Assembly: GCA_030340625.1 (NCBI GenBank) | Contig: JAOPHQ010004270.1 | Span: 10,001-74,000, forward strand | Length of the DNA: 64,000 bases | Direction: 5' to 3' | From: Merluccius polli | Lineage: Eukaryota > Chordata > Actinopteri > Gadiformes > Merlucciidae | Shown here: in pieces, positions 42,671-52,765 of the stretch | Numbering within the stretch: the first letter of the stretch is position 1 | How the letters are laid out: the number at the start of each line of letters is the position of its first letter | The notes under the pieces: model-generated | The model's database searches: none | Seen by the model: only the letters and a program-made list of their open reading frames with translations | Told to the model about the DNA's origin: nothing | Position numbers and translations under genes: made by a program

Positions 42671-43656
42671 GACTCTCTAAAAACACGGCATTTCGCCCGG
42701 AGGCGGGACTTTATGTCCTATGCCCTCACGATGTGTGTGCATAGTGCACGTATCCGTTTGTCTGTACCACGGTGTTGAGAATGGCTGACAGCAAAGAAAA
42801 ACATCTGGCGGACGCGGTTAATTTTAGCAATACAATTTGTTTCTTATTAGATATTTTAGGTATAAAAAATGAAATGGTTGTTACTGAAGATCTAAAATTG
42901 CGCAGCGATGTCTGTTAACATTGTGAATGCTTTCCCGTTTTGGTGTTAATGATTACGTAGCCTATTGTCAATTCAAGTAGGCCTATCCAATAAAACATGA
43001 TGAGAACTGCTGTTGAGAACTGCATAATTCCAGGTGGGGCAATACAATAGTGCAACATTATCCAATAAAAAAAGGGCAGACGTTTGAGTAGCCTACTAAC
43101 AAGTACAGGCGTAAACTCTGAAAACAAATCAGCTGATTCTATATAATCTTATCTTCCCGTTTAATTGACGGGCATGGCGGAGTAGTCATTAGGCTACATC
43201 GCACGACATCAAGTTTACAGAGATACATTTTTAATGATATAATTTTTGCTGCCGTGAAAGGGGAACATACATGTAATGAGAGTAAGGAAGAGATTGAGAA
43301 CCACAGACATAGGCCTAATAGGAAATGTAGACTGTTTACCCTGTTGGGTGCTACACATTGATAGTTAATAAAGGTCCCCTTCCACTAATAAGTCCCTTTG
43401 AGTGCTTTGAAAAGCGCTAGGCCTATATCAATTATTATTAGGCTATTATAATAATTATTATTATTATCAACAATAACACTCAGACTTATAGGTGCTAAAT
43501 AGTTGCAGTACTTCTATAAAGGCATAGTTGTATTTACGCTGGAATAAACCACACAAAGTGTCTTTGCAACACGGCACAGCTAGCTCTCTGAATCGTGCAC
43601 GGCTACGTCCAACACAAACCACGCCCATCCGCGAAATGCCGTGTTTTTAGAGAGTC
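42671..43656. mobile_element. DNA transposon with 24-bp TIR, superfamily unknown
   Basis: GACTCTCTAAAAACACGGCA (42671) is mirrored by TGCCGTGTTTTTAGAGAGTC (ending 43656). No clear target duplication. A 45-codon frame at 42781-42918 (MADSKEKHLADAVNFS..., plus) is the only notable ORF and matches nothing I know. Confidence 0.75.
42781..42918 (+). CDS. Small ORF of unknown function inside a TIR element
   Basis: A 45-aa frame, MADSKEKHLADAVNFSNTIC then FLLDILGIKNEMVVTEDLKL, ending RSDVC. It starts about 110 bases after the left TIR of the element. Hydrophilic start, hydrophobic middle. It could be the first exon of an element-encoded protein or chance. Family not recognised. Confidence 0.25.
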   Translation: MADSKEKHLADAVNFSNTICFLLDILGIKNEMVVTEDLKLRSDVC

Positions 43657-44103
43657 TAAAAAAAATGTCGATTCAGTGTGAAAATATTCAGAACACCTTC
43701 AAGTTGTGAGGGACGGTCTGATATTGACCTCTGACTATTTCTATCTCTATTTTACAGACAGTACGACCGAAAACTTGACACCTCTAACTGGAGTGAATGC
43801 GCTCTAGTCTCCTCACTCTTTCTACATTGAGTTAATGTCCTTAAATCATACCTGCCAACACTCCCGTTTTCCCGGGTTTCTCTCGTTTTTTAGCCCTATC
43901 TCCCGGACTCCTCCCGGTTTGTTATTTCTCCCGGGAAACTCCCGTAATTTTGCATGGCCCAAACTCCTTTATGAATAATCGGAGATCGGACCAATATGTT
44001 TGTCTAAAGTTGACCAGTTGCCAGATCTTGTATGAAATGCATCCAATTCACACAATCCACACACCATATACAATTTTCAACACGTTTGTCACCTCAACCT
44101 GGC

Positions 44104-44450
44104 AACCTAACCCAGTTGCGTATTTGATCTCTGCGCAAGCTTCGCGGAAAGTTCAGACTGAAAGCGAGCCGATAAAAAAATGGCAGGTGAAAGCGGTGTT
44201 CCCGCAAAGAAGTATAATATAGCTGTACATTTCAACAGTGTTGGACGCAACAATTTACATGCATCTTGCCTAGTCATATTGACAACCTCCACGCTTTTTG
44301 TAAGGTGTGTCGCGTTGATTTAAAATCAAGGCGACACACCTTACAAAAAGCGTTAATCGCTTTCACCTGCCATTTTTTTATCGGCTCGCTTTTACTCTGA
44401 ACTTTCCGCGAAGCTTGCGCAGAGAGCAACTACGCAGCTGGGTTATAGGT
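44104..44450. repeat. Hairpin, ~170-bp arms
   Basis: TCTGCGCAAGCTTCGCGGAA ... GATAAAAAAATGGCAGGTGA (44130-44190) is mirrored at 44365-44425, and GGTGTGTCGC/GCGACACACC forms the tip. One arm reads HIDNLHAFCKVCRVDLKS, like hAT BED-type zinc-finger starts. Confidence 0.8.
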
Positions 44451-45253
44451 GTGTGTGTGTGTGGGGGTGGGGGCAAAGCTATAGTAAACAATAGCTCTGG
44501 GTTGGGGTTGGCTCGGGTTGCCCCCCCCCCCCCCCTTTCACCAAAATAAACATTTAGGACAAGGCATTACAAAATAAAGGTGTGCAATATTTTGTCACGG
44601 CGAATAGTCCTCAATTAACTGTAGTTCCTCATAAATATAGTGGGGAGGGGGGCAACATTAAAGTCTAATGACGTCTATATTGCATCTGCAAGTAGGCCTA
44701 GTGGTTACCATGAATAGCTGAATTACAATAATGTAATGATATAGAATAATAAAACAACCAGAACCTTTACACGACATGACACAAATTCTTTTTCTATGCC
44801 TCATTTATTAGCATTTATTAGTTACAAAGCGGCCACACAAAGATTTAACAAAAAAGTTACATTTCCATTAAATTAAACATGTTAATAGTTTATACTATTT
44901 CAATAATAAAAACAAGTGCACTTCAAAATGAGGTCTAACAGCCACCAGACAGGGCATGTTTTGTAATTAAGTATTTTAGAACCTGAGCATATATCCTGCC
45001 CTGAAATAGCAGTAATAAAAAAGAGCATGGGAACAGCATAAATAATGAATCACATTCAACATTTCAAAATATGGCTCATTTCAGTCCCACAGAGACTTTA
45101 CAAGGAACTTATGCTTAGAGCCGATTCATATTTTGGTTAGGACCAAACAACAAAGTCTTAATAGACAAAATATAGAGCCAAACAAAAGCTGATAATAATG
45201 AACACAACTACTGAAGGCATTTAGCCTTGACCTTAGCCTAAGGCTCTCCAGAA

Positions 45254-45379
45254 CTACTCCATACCACTATAGTATGTGTTATAGCGCAACAGGTGAAACC
45301 GCTGAAAGCGTTCATCACCAAGACGGGTTCGCTTTCGGGTGAGTCCTCCTACACTGAAAAGTCTTTCGACAAATAGTGC
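45254..45379 (-). pseudogene. hAT transposase C-terminal (dimerisation) fragment
   Basis: Forty-one codons then a stop: LFVERLFSVGGLTRKRTRLG matches the RxFSxxGxxxxxRRxxL signature of the hAT dimerisation region. The rest of the transposase is missing. Confidence 0.7.
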
Positions 45380-45795
45380 GAGTATAACCACTTAGAAAAC
45401 GTTGAATTATCAGTTGTTGTTGCCATCTTGCCATCTCCAAGCCGTCTTCTTCTTCTTCTGTTGATTTAAAACCGTCTTCTTCTTCTCTTTATTTACGGCT
45501 GTTGTGCCTGGGTTGTTTTTTTGAAACCTCCGCCTGTGTGACAACTCGGATTGTAACGCATTACCGGACTCAGTAACTGTAATAATATTACCAAAATATA
45601 GTCAGTAACACGTTATATTACTCCGTTACTGCCTAAACGTAATATATTACTGGAACACGTTACTTTTGTAACGCGTTACCCCTAACACTGAGTCATAGTG
45701 CCACCTACTCGCAGGAAATCACAAATTGTATACTTTCACGTATCCCTCCTAGCAGTTTGACCAGATCCACCTCAAATGTGGTTAGAAAAGCCTTA

Positions 45796-45870
45796 AAGGA
45801 CAATTCCGGCGCAAAATGAGACGTCCACTGAGTTCGACCGTCCTCTGGGATCAGAGAACGGTCCAGGAGT
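45796..45870. mobile_element. Fragment of the inner palindromic TTAA family
   Basis: TTAAAGGACAATTCCGGCGC and GTCCTCTGGGATCAGAGAACGG match the arms of the element at 12466-13369. Here the two arms seem joined almost directly at GGGATCAGAGAACGG. Confidence 0.7.
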
Positions 45871-45884
45871 ACACCAGGAGGGTC

Positions 45885-46365
45885 AATCTACGACAATTAC
45901 ATTTTTTCAAAAATGTAATTGCCATAGATTGACCCTCCTATAGTGCACTTTCTAACACACTTGGTTTTGTTTAAGTAGGCCCTATATACAGGAAGCTATT
46001 GAATTTTTGTAATCTAAAAAAGTATTAAAAATCAACAAAACATTTTTTCAAAAATGTAATTGCTGTAGATTGACCCTCCTGGTGTATACTTTCTAACAAA
46101 CTTGTTTTGTATAAGTAGGCCCTATATACAGGACACTATTGAATGTTTTGTAATATAAAAATGTATTAAAAATCAACGAAACATTTTTTCAAAAATGTAA
46201 TTGCCGTAGATTGACCCTCCTATAGTGCACTTTCTAACACACTTCATTTTGTTTAAGTAGACCCTATATACAGGAAGCTATTGAATTCTGTGTAGTATAA
46301 ATATTTATAAAAAAATCAACAAAACATATTTTCAAAAATGTAATTGCTGTAAATTGACCCTACTG
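45885..46365. repeat. ~143-bp satellite-like tandem repeat, continues at 48429
   Basis: At least three full units share TTTTTCAAAAATGTAATTGC, AGATTGACCCTCCT and AAGTAGGCCCTATATACAGG. The array is interrupted by the Harbinger at 46366-48428 and resumes at 48429-48545. Confidence 0.9.
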
Positions 46366-46519
46366 GGGGGTGTACTATGAACCTCGATTAGTGGGTTAGC
46401 AAGGTATGTTGCGCTCAAAGGTTAGCTGTCCTACGAAAGTCGCTCTCTTTTAGCATCGCTATATCACCACCATGGTAACTTATGCTGGCAACCAAACCTG
46501 GTCGGGAGGAGGTTTTCAG

Positions 46520-47520
46520 CTAAGACTTTCCGATTAGATCGGCTTCTTAAAGCTGAGCGCCGCTTTCGGGACAGATCCGATCCCTTGGCATTGCCTGAGG
46601 ATATTCTTTATGAGAGATACAGGTTCTCATATGGGTCATTTGTGATGTAAATAATGATATTTAAAAGTGCACCTTTTTACAATTTTTGCAGGTTTTTGCA
46701 ATTTGCAAAAACCTATTTATCTATCATTTATGTGTGGTTATTTGACGCAGATATGAAGCTCTTGATACTTATGAGTGTTTTCTATTGCATGTGTTATGAT
46801 TTTACGGGTTTACACGGGTGTCTGGCAACTTTGTGGTTTGGGCTGGTTTTTATTGGATTGGGTGGGTTCTAAGATGTGATTGGGCTGGAAACTGTCAATC
46901 TCATCTGGCAACACTGTCACCATGGTAACTTATGCTGGCAACCAAACCTGGTCGGGACGGGAGGAGGTTCAGCTAAGACTTTCCGATTAGATCGGCTTCT
47001 TAAAGCTGAGCGCCGCTTTCGGGACGGATCCGATCCCTTGGCATTGCCTGAGGATATTCTTTATGAGAGATACTCATACTCAGGTTCTCATCAGAGGATA
47101 TTCGCTATTTGATCGTCCTTGTTGGCATGGCCGGATCTACCATATGGGCAACCTGGGCAGTTGCCCAGGGGCCCTTGAGCCGAGAGGGGCCCTTTGCGAT
47201 TGGGTGTATATATATTTTCTATTCCCCCCCGCTCAACAATCGCGCAACTGAAATGCTCCGCCAGCCCCCCCCCAACTGAAATGCTCCGCCAGCCCCCCCC
47301 CCCGGTCGCCGGTCCGGGGGGGGGGGGGGCCTCTGGACTGACGGTGCCCAGGGGCCCCTGGGGTTACTGATCCGGCCCTGCTTGTTGGACCTTATGTAGG
47401 CAATGCTACAAAAAGAAGCCGTGCGCAGTGTGTCTGTGTTTCACTGCGATGTGTTGCCACGGGAACATATTTGCATACAGTTAGTGATGCCGAAAATATA
47501 AGCAAAAAGGTGCCTTGCGA
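46520..47520 (+). pseudogene. HARBI1-like transposase N-terminal pieces
   Basis: RLDRLLKAERRFRDRSDPLALPEDILYERYRFS, the conserved N-terminus, occurs twice (46530-46625 and 46975-47090). After the MITE insertion the frame resumes with GPYVGNATKRSRALS and LHTVSDAENISKK (47388-47510). The DDE core is not recognisable. Confidence 0.85.
47126..47380. mobile_element. hAT MITE CATGGCCGGATC..., TSD CTTGTTGG
   Basis: Perfect 8-bp CTTGTTGG at 47118-47125 and 47381-47388; TIRs CATGGCCGGATC and GATCCGGCCCTG. Interior GGGGCCC palindromes, long C and G runs and a GCTCAACAATCGCGCA cassette. It breaks the transposase relic between codons for Trp and Gly-Pro. Confidence 0.93.
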
Positions 47521-47650
47521 TACGCTAGGTTGTAGCTGCTGCCCTAAATACACTGCTAAATATATTCATGGTGTTTCCCAACTTTTTGCCAACACAAACT
47601 GTCAAGTTGCAAGTTATCAACTTGTAGGTGAAAGAAAACAGCTGTTTGCG

Positions 47651-47725
47651 CGAATGAGTGGTGGAGTGGCGGTAGCGCGTCAGTCTGGAGATTCTGCGTG
47701 CTGGGTTCAATTCCCAAGTGAAGTA
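47651..47725 (+). other. tRNA-like (SINE-type) promoter sequence
   Basis: GTGGAGTGGCGGTAGCGCGT resembles an A box region and GGGTTCAATTCCC a B box, about 40 bases apart. No complete cloverleaf can be drawn. A second tRNA-like stretch on the minus strand (47945-47830, GGGGTTCATATCTTG) faces it. Probably SINE or pseudo-tRNA material within the Harbinger. Confidence 0.35.
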
Positions 47726-48428
47726 GTACCTACATAAATGTGTATTTTAGTAAGTTATGTTTCTTATGTCATATGGAATACTTACTCATTAATGTTATGG
47801 AATTATCCAGTTTGGTAATCTAGATGGGGGTAAAAGGCGTGATGATGGACAGGCAAGATATGAACCCCGGTCGCTGGCGTTCAGCTCACATACTAATCCA
47901 CCACACCGCCGTCGCTACCTTCCAGCACATGCAATACGTTTCTTACATATAGGATGTATTTGAAAGGAATTCCCTAAATTACACAATAAAGCAAGTTGGA
48001 GGTTGCTTTTGCAATTTGCAATCATATGCACTCTATTGGGATTAATGGCGAACAATTCTTACGCATTCACAGAATCTGCTGTTTTTGCCAGAACGCCTCC
48101 CTAGCCTTATTATGGGCAACTGTATCGCCCCTTGCCGTTATTTGCTTTTTTAAACTCCATGAGTTTATAATCACTACTTGCTCCTCCTGAGTGACATACA
48201 TAGCCCGTGTTCGCTCCGTCGGATCCATTGCGTCAAGGTGAATATCGTTGGGTTACGCCCATTTTATGTGAACGCGCATTGAAACTAAAGCGGAAAACCT
48301 GGCTTGACAAATTTACTTTAAGTGAGCTTCGTGGAACCGTTTAACTGTGATCGCGAGTTTCGTATTTAGCAATCGAGGTTTTCCCAAGAAAGCCTGGATA
48401 TGTTCAGCGAGCTTCGTAGTATACCCCC

Positions 48429-48545
48429 CTGGTGTACACTTTCTAACATAGGCCTACTTGTTTTGTATAAGTAGTCCCTATACAGGAAGCTATTGATTTT
48501 TTTGTAATGTAAAAATGTAGGCTATTAAAAATCAACAAAACATTT
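48429..48545. repeat. Continuation of the 143-bp tandem repeat
   Basis: GGTGTACACTTTCTAACA ... CAGGAAGCTATTGA ... AAAAATCAACAAAACATTTT matches 46080-46190, picking up where the Harbinger insertion cut the array. Confidence 0.9.
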
Positions 48546-48877
48546 TTTAACTTTACCCTGGTCACTAATTATACATGGTGTTGCTGTATATCAAGTGAAG
48601 ACCGCACGATTTAAATTTGATGTAAATCGGATTATTATTTTAATTATTTTAAACACATTTTTTGTGGTAGTTAACTGTCTATCTAAATCCTGAAAAACAT
48701 TCACAAAGCAATTAAAAGATCGACATGAACTCAGTTGAGTTTGTTATGTGTTTCTCACAGTTATTTATCAAAAATAAATATTTTCCATTAAGTTTCCAGC
48801 AAGTATAAGATAAGGTGGTTCAAAAACAACAGCAACAACAACTTCCCTTTAAACACATCTTTGAGGGTAAAAGTGTG

Positions 48878-48923
<46 letters not shown>

Positions 48924-48950
48924 GAGAGGGAGTATTTGTATGTTGTGTAA
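48546..48950. other. Upstream region of f7, no gene seen
   Basis: AT-rich DNA with a TG run at 48882-48920. No frame or paired termini recognised. Confidence 0.5.
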
Positions 48951-48952
48951 GC

Positions 48953-48966
48953 TGAACTTTGTCCAG
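48953..48966 (+). promoter_or_regulatory. HNF4-like site just upstream of f7
   Basis: TGAACTTTGTCCAG contains the HNF4 half-site core ACTTTG in its strong TGAACTTTG form, 28 bases before the start codon. The human F7 promoter also relies on an ACTTTG HNF4 site near its start. Inferred from sequence. Confidence 0.5.
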
Positions 48967-48980
48967 AGTAGTGTTTAGTC

Positions 48981-49859
48981 ATGGCGTGGACTAGCAAGTG
49001 GAGAACCAGAAGCTGTCTCCTCTGTCTCAATGTTCTGCTGTTCTGCTCGTTCACTCAGTGCCGTGCGCTCCCCTACGGTCAGTACCTCCTCCTCATCTCA
49101 CTCTTCCGCCTCCTCCTCATCTCACTCCTTCACCTCCTATCTCACTACTCCGCCTCCTCATCTCACTACTTCACCTCCTTATCTCACTTCTTCTCCTCCT
49201 TATCTCACTCCACCTCTCTATCTCACTCCTCCACCACTTTCACCTTCTTATCATGCTCCTTCCCCTCCTAATCTCACTCCTCCACCTCCTTACCCTACTC
49301 CTTCACCTCCTTATCTCAATCCTTCACCTCCTCATCTCACCCATCCACCTCCTTGTATTACTCCTAAGGTCCTCAGGTCATATGTTGGCTAGCAGGAGGG
49401 ATGCTAACCTGTAGCGCTGTGTGTCAGGTCCTGTGTTTGCCAGCAGGAGAGATGCTAGTGCAGTGCTCCAGCGGTCGCGGCGAGCTAACGGCCTCCTGGA
49501 GGAGTTGAAGACAGGAGACCTAGAGAGGGAGTGTCTGGAGGAGAGATGCTCCTATGAGGAGGCGCGCGAGATCTACAGGTTCCCCGAACAACTGGTAGGA
49601 TAATAATAGTATTAATAACTACATAAACAACTGGTAGGATAATAATATATTAATAACTACATGAACAACTGGTAGGATAATAATAGTATTAATAACTCCA
49701 TGAACAACTGGTAGGATAATAATAGTATTAATAGTTGGTACAATGATGATGACGATGAAGATGATGTCTCTGTTTCAGAATACTTTCTGGGAGGTGTATT
49801 CAGGTACAGTCAGATATGTAAAGCATTAAAGAACTTTCCAATCAAAACGAGACACATTT

Positions 49860-49897
<38 letters not shown>

Positions 49898-52641
49898 AAA
49901 GTGTGTGTTCTGGTTCCAGAGGTAGACCAGTGTTTGTCCAACCCGTGTGCCAGCGGAGCGACCTGCCTCTCCCAGAAAGGAACCTTCACCTGCCTCTGTC
50001 GCCAGGGTTACCAGGGGCGCACCTGTGACAAGGGTAACCTGGAGCCCTACGCCCTTAAATACAACCTTGCACCCTTAAACGCTACCCAACACCCTTAAAC
50101 ACAACCCTACACTCTTAAATACTACCATACTTCCTTAAATACTATCTGACACCCTTAAACACAACCCCACACCCTTAAATAATACCCTACTCCCTTAGAT
50201 CCAACCCTGCTCCCTTAAATACAACTCTACACCCTTAAACACAACTGTACAGCCTTAAATGCTACCCTACTTCCTTAAATACAACCCTGCTCCCTTAAAT
50301 ACAACCCTATACCCTTAAATACTACCCTACTTCCTTAAAGAATACCCGACACCCTTAAACACAACCCTACACCCTTAAATACAACTATACACCTTTAAAT
50401 AGAACCCTATGGTCTTAAATAAAACCTAGCAGCATTAAATAGAACCCTACTCCATTAAATACAACCCTGCACCCTTAAATACTACCTTAGTTCCTTAAAT
50501 ACTACCCTACTTCCTTTAATAGAACCCTACTCCCTTAAATACTACCCTATGTCCTTGAATACTACCCTACTCCCTTAAATACAACCATACACCTGCAACA
50601 TCAACTTTGTTTCCGCGATTAGAAATTACCAAATAGCCAAGCTTGACCATTCCCCTTCAAATATAAATCTTCTCTTCTCTTGATGATTGCTGACAGTGTT
50701 CATGATTTCCCCGTGCAGAGAAGATGAAGACATACAGCTGTCTCCATAGAAACGGAGAATGTGAACACTTCTGCACAGAGTCTCCGGAGGTCCCCCTTCA
50801 CTGCCTCTGTTCTCATGGTTACCAGCTGGCCCCAGACAACAAAAGCTGTCTGCCACAAGGTCCGCCTCTAAACTACATTTCCTCTAGACTAGATGGGTCT
50901 CTAGAGGGTTAGGGTACACTAGATCGGTCTAGAGGGTAAGGGTAGACTAGATGGGTCTTGAAGGTTGGGGTACACTAAATGGGTCTACAGGGTTAGGGTA
51001 CACTAGATGGGTCTAGAGGGTTAGGGTAGACTAGATAGGTCTAGAGGGTTAGGGTAGAGACTAGATGGGTCTAGAGGGTAAGGGTACGCTAGATGGGTCA
51101 GGGTAATAATTCATTGCATTTATATAGCGCTTTACAAGATACTCAAAGCGCTGACATAGTGTGTGTATGTGTGGGGGGATATGACACCTCATCCGCTACC
51201 AGTGTGTAGCACCCACATGGGTGATGCACGGCAGCCAGTATGCTAACCACACACTGGCTCAGTGGAGAGGTGAGGAATGAAACTATCCAATTAGAGACCA
51301 GGGGATGATTAGGTGGCCATGATGGTACAAGAGCCAGGTGGGAATTTGGCCGGGACACCGGGGTTAGCACCCCTACTCTTGCGATGAGTGCCACAGGGAT
51401 CTTTAGTGACCACAGGGAGTCAGGACCTCGGTTTTAACGTCTCATCCGAAAGACGGTGCTCTAGACAGGACAGAGTCCCCATCTCCGTCCTGGGGCATTG
51501 GGGATCTTACATAGGCCAGAGGGATGAGCTGGCCCTCCAACACCTCTACCAGCACCAACTCGTCTCCCATCCAAGGATGGACCAGACCAGCCCCGCTTAG
51601 CTTCCATAGAAACCAGCAGTGCGAGGCAGGTAGCCATGGTGCTGGCTACCTGCCTGTACGGTTGAACCCCTGGGTGAACCCCTGGTTGAACCCCAAATGC
51701 CCCAGGACGGAGATGGGGACTCTGTCCTGTCTAGAGCACCGTCTTTCGGATGAGACGTTAAAACCGAGGTCCTGGGGCATTGGGGATCTTACATAGGCCA
51801 GAGGGATGAGCTGGCCCTCCAACACCTCTACCAGCACCAACTCGTCTCCCATCCAAGGATGGACCAGACCAGCCCCGCTTAGCTTCCATAGAAACCAGCA
51901 GTGCGAGGCAGGTAGCCATGGTGCTGGCTACCTGCCTCGCAGGGTAGAGACTAGATGGGTCTAGAGGGTTAGGGTACATTAGATGTGTCTACAGGGTTAG
52001 GATACACTAGATGGGTCTAAACTGGGTTAGGGTAGACTAGATGGGTCAAAGGTTGCTTTGGATAACAGCCTGTAACTAAATAGTGAAAAGAAAACTGCAA
52101 TCTAAAAGTGGTCTAATAAAGTAACCTGGAATCTACTAGGGGGTTCAACCATACCAAGGTTCAACCAGGGGTTCACCAATGGGGTTCAACCAGGGGTTCA
52201 CCCAGGGGTTCAACCGTACAAGGATTCAACCAGGGGATTCAACTGTACCAGGGTTCAACCAGTGGTTCACCCGCACCAGGGTCCCATTAAAATATACATA
52301 CAGACATAATGATGTGCTTGTGAAATAACCCTTAGTGTATTTCCTGTTAAGAGTCTTGGTGTACTTGTCCAGTATGAGTGTAGTTCCTGTCTAGCATGAG
52401 TGCATTTCCTGTAATCTTGGTGTACTTCCTGTCTAGTAAGAGGGGACTTCCTGTATAGTATGAGGGTACTTCCTGTCCAGTATGAGTGTACTTCCTCTCT
52501 GATATGGGTGTACTTCCTCTCTGGTATGGGTATACTTCCTGTGTTGTAGTGGAGTTCCCATGTGGCCAGACGGTGGACCTGCTCCAGCCCAGGATCGTTA
52601 AAGGACACATCTGTCCCCGAGGACAGTGTCCCTGGCAGGTA

Positions 52642-52691
<50 letters not shown>

Positions 52692-52721
52692 CTGTCCCGA
52701 GGACAGTGTCCCTGGCAGGTA

Positions 52722-52765
<44 letters not shown>

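Larger units (their letters stand above)
43840..45692. mobile_element. Decayed hAT-type element(s)
   Basis: A CTGCCAACACTCCCGTTTTC motif (43850), an internal hairpin (44104-44450) with FCKVCRVD-like zinc finger codons, a hAT C-terminal domain relic (45254-45379) and a right tip GTAACGCGTTACCCCTAACACTG (ending 45692), typical of fish hAT ends. The pieces may come from more than one copy; the left border is uncertain. Confidence 0.65.
46366..48428 (+). mobile_element. Harbinger element inside the 143-bp repeat, TSD CTG
   Basis: Starts GGGGGTGTACTATGAACCTC and ends with the mirrored GAGCTTCGTAGTATACCCCC; CTG lies on both sides (46363-46365; 48429-48431). Removing it restores the repeat word ACTGGTGTACAC. 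HARBI1-like codons are inside. A hAT MITE (47126-47380) has landed in it, and about 440 bases of the 5-prime half are duplicated (46470-46630; 46918-47075). Confidence 0.92.

Noticed and set aside
47651..47725. Functional tRNA gene
   Set aside because: Box-like motifs are present but no acceptor stem or cloverleaf can be paired.
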